Below, in pieces: positions 26,835 through 38,000 of a stretch of 64,000 nt of DNA. The notes under the pieces are model-generated. The model did not search any database and was not told the DNA's origin. It saw only the letters and a program-made list of their open reading frames with translations. The translations under genes and the position numbers were made by a program. Every line of letters begins with the position of its first letter. The stretch's first letter is position 1. This DNA is from Tigriopus japonicus (lineage: Eukaryota; Arthropoda; Copepoda; Harpacticoida; Harpacticidae): NCBI GenBank assembly GCA_010645155.1, contig JAAGOF010000075.1, positions 323,108 to 387,107 of the forward strand. Direction: 5' to 3'.

Positions 26835-27895
26835 TTATCTTAAAGTCGTGGCCTCGTGCCCGTTAATAGCCATAGATTTCAGCCTTGCCGCTTCCCGTTC
26901 AACGGCTCGCATACACTCTCCAGCGCGCACTTGTCCGGCCTTTTTATCGTTGGATTGACCTCCATCGACCTTGACCACAGATCCTGTCATGTACATGTTA
27001 TTGTCAGAAACGAGGAATTCTGCCAATTTGCCGATTTCATGAGGTCGGCCCAGTCGGCCCATGGGAATAATCAGGCTACCGTACTGGTCCAATTGTTCGG
27101 AACTAGAAAAAACGCGAATAAACAAACCTAGTTTGAAACTGGTCTTTTTAGTCGATAGCGGTACTGGCTTACCCGTTGGCACTCATCATGTCTCTGAATA
27201 ACTCAGTGGCGATGGCTCCTGGGGCCAAGACATTCACTCGAATGCCAGTGGCTGAGTATTCTTGGGCCACATTTTGGGCCATGGAATGCAAGGCAGCCTT
27301 TGATGCGGCATAATCGATCACCCCTGAGGAAGATATCGTTGCTACAAAAAGAATAGCATTAGATTATGAGAATTCGAGTTTAAGTATAAGAATGGATCTC
27401 AAGCACTTACCTAAGGTTGAACCGATGAAGAGAATACTGCCTTTGGTTTTTATCACGTGAGGTAACACTTTTTGAGTAATGGCAAATGGCGACAGGTAAT
27501 TGAGACGCATAACTTTATCAACTCCATTCAGACATTTATCCTCTATATCTTGGGCACCTTGGGACATTCCCGCGCAACTCACAAATACATCTAACTCTAA
27601 GAATGAGAGCCTTTGCAATGAAATCCAGCATCAATCGAAACTTAACATTCTTACTTTTAAAATGATCCACGGTCTCCGCCACTAACTCTTGGCATTGACC
27701 AAGATCCATGAGATCCTTCATGATCAAATGAACTTCTCGAGCACCTTCTTTCAAGCATTGCTGGCCAACCAATTCCAAGTTCTCCTTCTCATTCGAGGTC
27801 AAGGCCAGAGCATAGTGGCCGACTTTGGCCATTTCGAGAGCGATGGCCGCTCCAATGCCCGAACTTGCTCCCGTGATCAAAGCGACTCTCGACAT
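26835..27895 (-). CDS. Short-chain dehydrogenase/reductase (classical SDR), 4 exons
   Basis: Exons on the minus strand are 27895-27655, 27596-27411, 27341-27173 and 27102-26835. All introns (58, 69 and 70 bp) are GT-AG and the join is a continuous 287-residue frame. The product should be an NAD(P)(H)-dependent oxidoreductase; the substrate is unknown. The Rossmann cofactor motif TGASSGIG is at residues 8-15. The usual NNAG motif is altered to SCAG (87-90). N113, S140, Y153 and K157 form the classical SDR tetrad, with spacing S+13=Y and Y+4=K. PG (183-184) and a final VDGGQS (244-249) fit the C-terminal half. After it comes an unusual basic tail of about 38 residues. The start is the first ATG downstream of the TATA box at 27941-27948; the frame could extend upstream only from non-ATG codons. 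No signal peptide is visible, so it is probably cytosolic. Family is certain; subfamily and substrate are not. Confidence 0.93.
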
Positions 27896-27940
27896 GTTGA
27901 CAACACGTTCACTGTTGTTCAATGAACGTTAAGACTCTGT

Positions 27941-27948
27941 TTTATATA
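27941..27948 (-). promoter_or_regulatory. TATA box of the SDR gene
   Basis: The minus strand reads TATATAAA here. A start about 30 bp downstream falls near 27917-27923, where TCATTG resembles an initiator. The ATG at 27895 would then follow a leader of only some 22-28 nt. Confidence 0.65.
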
Positions 27949-28483
27949 GCAAAGATGGGAAGCTTATCTCGCAAAAATTGTCTTACTTATTGTTTTTACT
28001 GCTTGTAAGACAGTTTCAGATCAATCCTGTTACCAACTTCACAGTGACACTAATCGTGGTGTTTGTTTGAAGAAATGATGTAAAGGGTTGAAATCCCCAT
28101 TGATGAGCTTGAGTCACTTTGGTGGGACATTTTGTGGCTCAAACTTGAGTGTGAAGATAAAGCCGTTTGTTTATGCCTGTGTCAAGATTCAGAACTAGAT
28201 CAGACTAAATAACAAATTCGTCATTTGACAAACAAATATGTAAGGCCAACAATTGTCTTCCCGGGGGAGCACAACTTAATCTCCAAGACGCCGCACCTTG
28301 TTTCCCAAAATCTGGACTTTTACGCATTATTCTAGAAAACAGGCTATTGTCACCGTACAACACACCTTCTTTTGTTATTATAAATGTATTGTGTATTAAA
28401 CAAACAATGATATACGCCAATCGAAGCTAAGATTGTTAACCATTACTTTATTTGCTTTTATTTTTCAATTCTTATAAGGGATA
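27949..28483. other. Upstream region of the SDR gene
   Basis: No gene is seen. This stretch lies directly upstream of the dehydrogenase TATA box and probably holds its promoter-proximal control sequence, but I recognise no specific site. Confidence 0.4.
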
Positions 28484-29112
28484 TGTCATGACCAGACCAC
28501 CAAATTTTGGTGAAAAAATATTACGAAAAATGTAGTATTTTATAAAATTATTTTGAGAAGAAATGTAAGGAAATCGATTTTTTTGGCAATTTTCCCACCA
28601 CTTTTCTAATTGATTGCAGTAGAAAATGACCTTTTCCTACACTGCCATCATCTGTAAATCTTCCGTTGAAGCTGAGAATAGCTGATGAACTAAAGTCCAT
28701 GCGAAAAAGAGCTGAAAATGCTTAGTTTCTAAAATAAGAGCAATCTTTTCTAATTTTAATTTTGCGATCCTTTATCTCACCATCCTGAAGGGAAAATGCA
28801 ATTTCGCCATTTTGTTTTGAAATTTTCCTCATTTTGAACAAAAATCGCAGATTTTGTAATAACGTTATCAATTATAATTTACAAGTATCTGGTGGCCCCG
28901 AAGATGAGCAAAAGTATGCTGGCCTGTTTGCTAATTTTGATTATGACTGATGAACTAACATTTTTCCAGAAAATTTTCAACGGAACAAGCAATTTTCCAA
29001 TATTAGAAAAAATCCCCTCCTTATAATTTTGGACAAATATTAAAGATGTTTGCAATTACTTTGTAAAATGTAATATACAATTATCTGGTGGCCCTGTTCA
29101 TGAGTCATGACA
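28484..29112. repeat. Degenerate inverted/direct repeat region, possible old DNA element
   Basis: TGTCATGAC at 28484-28492 is matched in inverted orientation by GTCATGACA at 29104-29112, and a CCACCA/TGGTGG pair lies just inside both. ATCTGGTGGCCC occurs twice in direct orientation (28887 and 29083), and CTGATGAACTAA occurs near 28682 and 28947. No target-site duplication is convincing. This could be a decayed MITE with internal duplication, or unrelated repeats. Confidence 0.3.
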
Positions 29113-31489
29113 ACTTCTAAAACCAAATCCTGCATTAAATTGTGGACTCAATTCATTTATCAATCACAGGGCGGTAATGAATAGGTTACTAAAAAAGTAA
29201 GGAGTAAGGCGACTAGAACGTCGTTTCCAAAAAAGGGGGTTTGGGATAAGAGAAAAGCGGTTTTACCTCCGGAGGAAATTCCAGAAGTTGGAAAAACAAA
29301 CAAAATTTCATAAATGAAACATAACTTTTACCTACTTAGTGTACGAAAGCAAAATGGTGTACAAAGCTACATCGGCTCCATACTTGTAACTTGAAGGTTT
29401 TGTTCCCAATGCTGAAAAAGAGAGAGAGACACCCATAGTAGCTAGTGAATGAAGTTGTAGCTGGATGCGTCAATTAGACGTCCATGGGCATGATGTATAG
29501 AAAAACGTTTTGCCCAACTTCAATCATTGACTGATTTAACTAAAGCACATTCTATTCGACATGAGATACATACATTTAACTAGTTCTGATCTTCATGAGT
29601 GATCAAGTGTCATCTCAAGACCTTTCTCAACATTTAAACGTCAACTACGTCAAAATTTGGGAGTAAAGTACAACTTGGTCGATTTCGCTCGATATCAATT
29701 ATACAATGGCAGGCACGCATTAATTCCTGTTTTATGTGTTCTTATATATCGAGGTCAATCGCTCTCTTTGTTCGCATTAGTCTGCATTAATACAACTCCG
29801 TCATGACTTTTGCAAACAATGAGAAATTCCAAAGTCAGCTACACTTAATTCGCTCAATTCTATCGCACAAAACCCTCATTTCGTTTAAGAATGTCCAATT
29901 ATCATAATGAAAAACAAATCCTAAATTTCTCTTGGCCAAAGAGCTCGATGTTGGTGGCTAAAGATGGGGCCTTGCCAAAGTTTGAGTCGAGTAAGAAGCC
30001 CACCTCTGACTTGAGTGCAAAGATTACGTGGGGTGGGAGTGCCGAAGATGAATGACAATCACCTCATCAAGCGACATCTTCCTCAGTTGGACACTCCCTA
30101 GAAACGATTCAAGCGCCCCCTGCTGATCAACCGATGATGCTCAAGCTAGCTAGCTAGTAGATGAACGAGTGCACATGTTTGTACAACGTATGTACACAGC
30201 ATATCTATTGTTCATGTATGATAGAAGGAATGTTTTGTTGGTTTTAAGCCCTCTCTTTTAAATGTTGGTCAAGTCCAAATGACCCAAGGCGTGAGAACAA
30301 CCAGAGTGATTTGATGCCTATAATCATCAACTCTTTGAGAAAAACTGGCTCTGTCTCTCACCCCCTCGTCTTTTTAAAGAGCGCTTTGGGCCGTTTCTCA
30401 TGCATTTATCAAAAACTAATTTGTCTGAGCCTGAAAAAGTGAGGAAATTCAGAAGGCTTTTCGACCTGGCTGGAGGCCACAAAAATGAGGGATCAATTGT
30501 AGCTAAATCCTATTACAAGCCAGGACATAAATCTAATCCGACAGAGTGTGAACATCCACAACACCCTAAAGCCCTCTAAAGTCATGCTCTAATCAACAAT
30601 TCCAGGACTTGGATTTCATTTTCAATTAACTTTCCTCGTTTCAGCTTTATGGCAAGAGGCGTAGCTGATAAGCGATGCCCAAAGCTCAAACCTAAATTTT
30701 GTCCCCATTCGGCCAAATTACAGACATGCCCCTCTCACGTAGCAAAAGTCTGTTTAACAATCTCCAATTTTGTCAAATTTATTGACCCCCTCTGCTCAAA
30801 GCAGAGTGGCTAAAAACGGCTTTCAATGGCCCACCTCTAAAAACGAAGTCAATTTTCTCCAGACAAAGTCGTCATAAAGCAGAGATGATCATGGGCAACA
30901 TTTCTTTGCATCTCCTTTGATGTTGAATGGAATTTAGTCTTGGATGATGAAGCGAACAATAGTCATGGACAAAGAGCAATCGCGTTGTCTGGATTCTGGA
31001 TGTGATGTTCCGATCAAAGAAGCGACGTTTAACCCTGACGAACAATTTTTGGATCAATGGGCGGGGTTGCACGGTTCAAGATGCTCTTTCCTGAAGTCTC
31101 GCCTGAAGGGGAGGGGGAGCATATCATTTCATTTGACATGCCTGCTAACTTTGATGTAATGGAAAGTTAAGCCGTCCTTCCTTCTTAAGGTGGTACTTAA
31201 AAAGTGCCATAAGGACTTGTAGGCAAAGAGGCTTTTCTTGGATGTGCAAAGCGCTAAATTGCTAGACTTTATGGGGAAGGGCGCTCCAAGAGAATCGTAA
31301 GCATAAATCTCCCAATATATGTAGAAAAAAGGAGCAATCAAAGTACTCTTTAAATTTCGCAACAAAATGCTCACCCACTCCAAGAAAACCCCGTTGAATG
31401 GGATCCAAGGGGTAATTTGTCATAGGGAAAACATGTTGATCGCCATGATTTTGAATATTGAGATATGGGTAAATGAAAAAGGTTGATAG
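29113..31489. other. Spacer without supported gene
   Basis: This is about 2.4 kb with no recognisable exon or RNA gene. A small AGCTAGCTAGCTAG run lies near 30147. Open frames on both strands around 30872-31383 overlap and have no family character. Confidence 0.45.
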
Positions 31490-31491
31490 TA

Positions 31492-31690
31492 GGCCGCATG
31501 TTAACGCACTAAATTCAAAAGCGAGAGTATACCAAAATTAAGTCGCATTAGCATTCAGTGAGTATATGTACTCTCCTTAGCTGCTGCGTTTTAAACACAG
31601 GAGTTGCCACGAGTATATACTCGAGGCCGGTTAATCAAACTTGATTTTGGTGTGTTCTGACTATTGAATTAGGTGCGTTAACATGCGGCC
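31492..31690. mobile_element. TA-flanked MITE (Tc1/mariner-type target site)
   Basis: The left end GGCCGCATGTTAACGCAC and the right end are inverted copies over 27 bp with two mismatches. TA precedes the left end (31490-31491) and follows the right end (31691-31692), as expected for TA target-site duplication. At 199 bp it is non-coding and would need a transposase from elsewhere. The termini do not match the mariner-type element at 32928, so it is a different family. The superfamily is inferred from the TA only. Confidence 0.75.
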
Positions 31691-31692
31691 TA

Positions 31693-32925
31693 TTTACGGA
31701 CAATAGCTGTCCTAAATGAGCCTCATTGTTTCTCTGAGAAATCACTGCAGAAAAATTTGCATTCATTCGCCTACACCACTCAAAGTTTCGAAGGATCATC
31801 AATTAACAACTTTCTTTCCATAGCAACACAAAAACCATTTTAATAGAGCGTGCAAAGTTTGATATTAATATCCTTTGATTTTTTTTTCTTTTGGAGTTAA
31901 CCTTTTCGGGGATTATCAAACTCTAAAGAGGATACACAAACCCTATTAGCTTAATTTTGTACGATCTTTTGATCCATCCTAAAACACAAATATTTTGTTG
32001 CATTTCTAAAAAATTCCAACTTCAAATTCAACATTATTTCGACCCAAAACCAGAACAAAATACTCCGAAATAAAAATACATGTTATTTTGGATTTGACTG
32101 GATCTCTAACGAATAAATAAGGAATTCTCTCGTTCGTTGTAGACTATCGTATCCAAACTGTACTTTATATTACTCACATCAACTAACCTTAGAAATGATG
32201 GAGAAGGCTAACGCCATTTTACTTGACGTTGAACTCTTTTATCTCTGAATGCCTATTTCAAAGCTTCTCAAAAGTGGACCATGACCTACCAAAAGAGATT
32301 AGCATTTGTATTGTGGTTCTGATCTTGGACTCTATTCCCATTGGGGAGAATAACAATAAAGGACATCTGGAAATCGCAAGGTCGTCTCGACTCATACTTT
32401 TGAACCCATTTAAGAATGGTATTGAATGGAATGCAGGAAACATACTTTGAAAAGGTGGCAACAATTCATCTCCTATTAAAGTGGAATTTATGATCGGGAA
32501 GTTTAAAAAAAACCACTGGAAAATAACTAGCAGTTTGGGGGTTGGATTCAAATGAATCAGAATACAAATTTTGGATTCAATGGGTGACTGAAAAACAGGT
32601 CCTCGTGCCAATAAGTTTTTCAAAAATCGAGGAAGAATCCCAAACTCCCACTCCGATCTGGAGGGCAATCAATTGTTGAAAAATGCCGGATGTTATCCAC
32701 GGGTGACTCGATTGATTGTGCTATACAAGAGAATTGGAAATGGTTCCTATGACGGAAATTTGTGTTTGGAGCTTTAGGTTTTCTTTTCCAAAATCGTCGT
32801 GGTACGAGTATGTGACATTTCGCCTTGAAATGTGCCAGTCATGCTCCATTCAGAGACAAGCACAACTCATATCTCGCTCTCTCTCTCTCCGGTTCAGTCT
32901 ACATCCAAGCGTGCACATACTTGTG
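31693..32925. other. Spacer between two transposons, no supported gene
   Basis: The sequence is AT-rich. A 136-codon open frame on the minus strand (32258-32668) has no motif, does not join to any exon and has no recognisable family; I do not call it a gene. Confidence 0.4.
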
Positions 32926-32927
32926 TA

Positions 32928-33420
32928 CAGGGTCTGGCAGAATTTGTGAAACAAAAATATTGTGAAATAACTCACATAACATACTATAACATAATGTAAG
33001 ATTATTTGTCATGTCCCTCTCTGAGCTAAACCACCGCCATGAACGTCTTGATACCCTCCTCTTGGATATCACCCCAAGCTGCTTCAACTACAGCCAAAAG
33101 TGGTGTTTGTTGCCCTTGTTGGCTTTTTTTACGGTCCAGCCAACAATTGTGGGGACACATATTAGTGTTTGGCCATCTTGTTCATGGAACAAGCTGGATT
33201 TGATGTGAGCTTAAAGGTCCTTAAAACCTTGCTTAAAAACTTGAAAGCTTAAAACCTTGACCAACGCGGGAGTCCTCACCCTCTTTTTGCCACATTGTCT
33301 AGGGCTCCATGGCAATTTTCCTCTATCCTGTTATATTTTTCAACCTAGAATTTTAAAATTTGCCTCACAGTTTAAATCACAGTCTTAAACTTAATGTTTC
33401 ACTAATTCTGCCTAACCCTG
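32928..33420. mobile_element. Tc1/mariner-type element with decayed transposase remnant
   Basis: The left end starts CAGGGTCTGGCAGAATT and the right end, read inverted, starts CAGGGTTAGGCAGAATT. The match is 23 of 26 bases through GTGAAACA. Each end is flanked by TA (32926-32927 and 33421-33422). At 493 bp it is too short for a full transposase of about 340 residues. The minus strand at about 33091-33026 reads a short W-G-D-I-containing peptide ending in a stop, in the style of mariner C-termini; that last point is inference. It is non-autonomous or internally deleted. Confidence 0.8.
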
Positions 33421-33557
33421 TATGTACTCTGATGGATGTCACTCCTCTCTTAGATCATGCTGCTCGGAAAGTGGTTTCAACACAATGAGCTTGAGCACAT
33501 ACATTTCAAATCTCGACTCAAATGCTCATCCGATGATCTGGAAGAGATATCAAGTCA

Positions 33558-33565
33558 GTCATTAT
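33558..33565. repeat. 8-bp target-site duplication, left copy
   Basis: GTCATTAT lies immediately before the hAT-like element at 33566 and is repeated exactly at 34457-34464. Confidence 0.9.
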
Positions 33566-34456
33566 TAGAGATGTCGCGTTGGCGCAAAATGTTTTTTTAC
33601 ACTTTTCACAATTTATTTGCACTTTTTGCACTTTTTGCCATTTTTGGACTAAAATTCCAAAAGTACTCAATTTGCTCATTTTTGAACTTATTTTTTGAAC
33701 ATAATTTTTTTTAAATCTGAAGTCAGAGATTCAATTTTCTTGAATTTCTCTGTTGTGCTTGACATCTACAAACATTCACATACGAACACATACACAAGCA
33801 TAGAGAAACCAAAATATCAGTTCTTTCTTGATCCAGAAAAATCTCTCGTGATCGCTACCACCAGATTGGCAAAGGCAATGGAAAACAACAATTTCCTCCT
33901 CGAACTTATCGTTGCATATGGCTTTGGAACCTGGTTTTTGAAAATGTTTTTTGTCGATATCGTCCAGCACTTGAGCCGCTACCAAAATCGTAATTGGTTT
34001 AACTCCAAAGTGAGTGACGAGGAGAAAAAAAGCTCTCCTTGGATTTGCATGTGTTTCTCTCAGCTCATCATGGAGATCTTTCTACGAGATCCGACGTTTT
34101 CAGAGTTGCCACTCAAAAGTAGGTCCAACAAACAAATAAGAGGCGTGTTTGGCTTCAAAATAGCTGTTTTTGTGCACGACGAGATTATCAATTCCATTCA
34201 AACTTGGGATTGGATTTGGGAAGGTAGCTTAAGGAATCAACCGTCGGAGGGAATATAATCTCCTTGAGGAACTCCTCCTTCTAGTGTAGTGGGAAAGTGT
34301 GAGTGAGTTCGTAAGTGTAAGTATGCGTGTGAATGAATGTACTAAAAAATTTTGAAAAATTTTTATTTGCACTTTTTACTTGCGTTTTTTCCTGTTTTTT
34401 TTGCACTTTTAGTAGCACTTTTTGCACTTTTTATTTGCACCAAAATGACACCTCTA
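33566..34456. mobile_element. Complete hAT-like non-autonomous element
   Basis: Terminal repeats are TAGAGATGTCGCGTTGG at the left and, inverted, TAGAGGTGTCATTTTGG at the right (19 of the first 25 bases match). They are followed on both sides by runs of TTTTTGCAC-type sequence. Perfect 8-bp duplications GTCATTAT flank the element. TAGRG-type ends plus 8-bp duplications are the hallmark of the hAT superfamily. The length of 891 bp is too short for a hAT transposase of about 600 residues. The first 225 bp recur inverted at 1-233. The interior 33797-34258 is not terminal repeat and carries the small open frame described separately. It lies about 540 bp upstream of the first located LZTS coding exon and could sit in that gene's first intron. 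Confidence 0.9.
33878..34258 (+). CDS. Unrecognised 126-aa open frame inside a hAT-like element
   Basis: The frame starts ATG GAA AAC and is open for 126 residues; without an ATG it is open further upstream, into the terminal repeat. The peptide is rich in aromatic residues (FGTWFLKMFF, WDWIWEG) and I recognise no transposase, BED finger or hAT dimerisation motif. It could be captured host sequence, a degenerate transposase fragment or simply a chance open frame. Nothing shows that it is expressed. Confidence 0.2.
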   Translation: MENNNFLLELIVAYGFGTWFLKMFFVDIVQHLSRYQNRNWFNSKVSDEEKKSSPWICMCFSQLIMEIFLRDPTFSELPLKSRSNKQIRGVFGFKIAVFVHDEIINSIQTWDWIWEGSLRNQPSEGI

Positions 34457-34464
34457 GTCATTAT

Positions 34465-34999
34465 ATCCTGCAGTGTTCCAAGTTTACTGCACGAACGTGT
34501 ACACGTTCAGACAGGCACACTCACTCACTCACTTAAAGAGTGCCATATCTACCGTATAAGAACATGCGTAATTCACTAACTGCCATCTAAACCATGCCTC
34601 CTCATGCGAGTATGCTCGAGCAAGCAAAGCTCAAGGATATAAGAAAAATTGAGTCGTTAAATGAGGCCACGCAAGGGCTCAACCCTATCAAAACAAACCA
34701 TTTAGGGTGCCCTCCTCGAGTCAAATGCTCTTCACACGCATTTCATGGCTCTTTAATGGCAAGGATGCTACGGATTTTCCCATGATCGTTTAACAAATGA
34801 GACCTAAGTGACTTGGTTAGAAGCGTCGATCCCACAAACAAGACCCACGGGTTGTCCTCACGAAATGGCTTGGCGAGCTTCCATTAACATTATTTTTGTA
34901 TACGTGTGTAGTTGATGATGGAGATAAGCTACAACTCGCTTTCCTCTTCTTAGTTCTTGTGCACAAAAACTTCATCCCCTGTCATTTCTAATGTTTCAG
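34465..34999. other. Sequence upstream of the first located LZTS coding exon
   Basis: A (CACT)-type run lies near 34519-34531. From about 34940 to 34999 the sequence becomes a pyrimidine-rich tract ending in TTTCAG at 34994-34999, which is the splice acceptor for the exon at 35000. This stretch is thus the end of an intron whose donor exon I could not locate. Confidence 0.6.
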
Positions 35000-35007
35000 G
35001 TCTGACG

Positions 35008-38000
35008 ATGGCGACTCTAAATCAGGCCGATTCAGGCCATGAAACGTTGATATCAGATGAAGATTCACCCACGCCAACCGTCGAGCGTGCATCCTCCGAA
35101 GTCATCTACTCTACCATTAGCAATAGGTAAAGGATATGTATTAGAATTAACAAGTTCTTTTGAGGGTACCCAACTAACTAAATAGCCGACCTTGCATTCG
35201 TGACCTCCGCGGCTGATTCTTAGGTTAATTAGGCAATTATCTATCATTATTGCGATGGGCACTGATGGCGGATGATTGGACGAACGGTGATTCTATTATG
35301 GCTTGACTGTGAGTTTTCGTGGCCAGGAAATCTTACTCAAGATTTATGTCCCTAATGATTTGATAACTACCACATGAGCGAGCATAAAAATTCTGGGTAA
35401 ACTTGATAAATTGATTTTGATGAAATCACAATTTCCCTCCTTACACACACACTCACACACGATCTGGCTCTTGTTGTGGTAAGCGAGGTCGACCAAACCA
35501 AACAAGTCCATTGTGTTTGATGATGCTAGAGGGGAAACTTTCCTTCTCGTTGAATCATTCAAATTTCATGAACTTCCTCACAAAGATCGTCGTCTTGATC
35601 ACTTTCCAGCACTTCATCCATGGGATCATCAAATTTTGCCCGAACTCGTCGCAGCTTGGCTGAGCCACCCGTAACGAACAACATGAGCAACTCAAACAAT
35701 GGACCGGTTCCAATTTATGAAGACATTGATCAGTATCATCAACATCCGCCCATGATTGCACCCGTCAGTGGCGTTCCCAACCTCAAAGTGAGTATCTGGA
35801 AACAAGCTAATCCACCCCGTTGAAACACTAACTTACGGTCCTTTTTCATTTCATTTAGGGCAAAACTATGATCCGGCCCATTGCATTTCGGCCCAATCCA
35901 AACAGTGGTAACGTGATGTGCATGTCAGGTGCGTCCACTCCCACCAACCCATACGGCTCGTTTAATGGGTCTCTCCCGCCAATTCCGCCCAACGTGCCTT
36001 TGAGCAATCGGATTCCGGGCAACGAGGGTTTTGCACCCGGTCATCCGTTAATCAAAGACGGTCGCCGACACTACGGAAGTAAGTGCAAAAAACGGACATC
36101 AGGGTCAAGAAGGTCGGCATAATCCGAGATGAAAAGACTCGGGGTAAATACCGACACTCCCTCGATCTTGTGAAAGAGACTAGCAAGCTATCTGGGTCAT
36201 GCATCATCAGAGTATGTAGAAAATTTGAATGAACCTTACCAAATTAGGGGAATGGTGCCAAGTCTGCAACCTCCTGGCCAGAATTTGGTTCGTCGGTTCT
36301 CAATGCTAGCACGTACGCACCACTCCTCAATGTGCTTCCCTGGTACCCCCCACTTTTCCTCATAATATGCAAATTTTTAATCTGGATCTCCATTTGCCAA
36401 ATCGGATTGAAGAGGCCACGTGACGTTTGAAAACTGAAATATTCATGCGAGAGCGAAAAAGATCAATGGATTGTCAGCTCAAGAGAGGTCGCCTCTTCGA
36501 CTTTACGCCAAAATAAATAAGCTGAAAATGGGGAAGCCTCAGGGTGCCCGAAACGAAAATGAAACGATTTTTGGACGAGCATTAACATACATAGTGGCTA
36601 AGCTTGTTCTTAATTCTTCCACTTTCGTCCCTCATTTACTCAAAATGCAAATTAGAAAAGGGAATTGAGTAATCAGCATTTCGACAGCACGTTTCTAGGT
36701 TTCGAGCCGTTGGACAAAATTATGCTATAAAATTAGGTCAAAAATGGAAAACATGAATGTGGTTCTGGGTTTGAGTGCTATTGCTGAGATTTTATCGACG
36801 TCCCGATTGAAATCAGCTAGCCGGAAATGTTGCAATTCTTCGAGCATGCCATTCATGCGTAAAAAGTTCAAATATCTTGGAAAGAGTTGCAAAACAATAA
36901 TTTATGCAAGATATTCACGACGCCATCGTTGATGAGCTTGCACAGTTGTTCGTTTAAAGGCACGACAAGTGAGAACACTTTTTGTTTTACGACAATAATT
37001 ATTGATTGTTCAATACGTTCCCGGATTTTTTCTTCCTTACAAGCGTCATCCAACTCTAAAACTCATGTCTCTACCAATATCGATGATTCAACTGTTAGTC
37101 GCTTTCCAAATAAGGGATGACATTCCCGGAGGAGATAAGAACTCTGAAAAAGAGGATCAACTGCGTCAACAATTGCCGAGACAAAAATGGGTTCCGTTTC
37201 AAATTTGGAGATCTTAATGCCAGTTTCAATGGACTCGAGCAAATCTCTCGATGAAAGTGTGCTGAACAACTTCTTGAAATGAACTACGAACGAGACATCG
37301 AATCCAACTCTGATTCAAGCTCAGGGGCTTGTTTTGGGGGGCCATGTCAAGAAATTCTTTGTGGTTTCTCTCCACATTCCTCGTATAATCTTGGTGCATT
37401 TTTGTCGTCCCACCTTACTCATCGTGTGTGCTTGTAAACACGATTTGCTTGATAACAAAGAAAAATGAAGGAAATTGAATTCTTGTCCGCCCTATTCCAA
37501 GCTTTCCCCTCACGAAATCGAGTTTACTTGAACGAAACGAGGCGGCTGATAAAGTTTCTCTTGCTGGATTTATCCCAAGCATTTCCAATACAGACTACGT
37601 ATGCAAAGCCTCCATTTAGCTCTTTTTTAGGCTCCTACGCTAATTACCATTTAACGTACGAGCTATTTCGCCACACCCACACAAGTATCGCAGACCTCGC
37701 AATACTACGTACATGCACAGAGTGTTGAATGTAGGAACATCGACCAAATATGCGATGATCTATTCACACGAGCCAAGACCAAATTTTGACGTCACTTTGG
37801 ATAACAGTTTCATTACGTTACGACCTCTTTTGAAGGTGTTGGAGCTATGTGCTAAAAGTGATTTCAAATCGATATTAGTTTGGCAACCCATTTTGTACGG
37901 TCTCGAACGCGGCAGGTCCCGCTCAAAGAAATGGCCATCGTTGATTAAGATTCGCAATCAAAGACACGTGGTCTCATTGAAGCGTCGTTGAATTACATGG

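Noticed and set aside
32258..32668. 136-codon minus-strand frame as a gene
   Set aside because: No recognisable domain, no splice partners, and it lies between transposons in low-complexity AT-rich DNA.
33695..33877. Upstream extension of the open frame in the hAT-like element
   Set aside because: It has no ATG and runs through the terminal repeat sequence, which is shared with the copy at the window start and is not coding-like.
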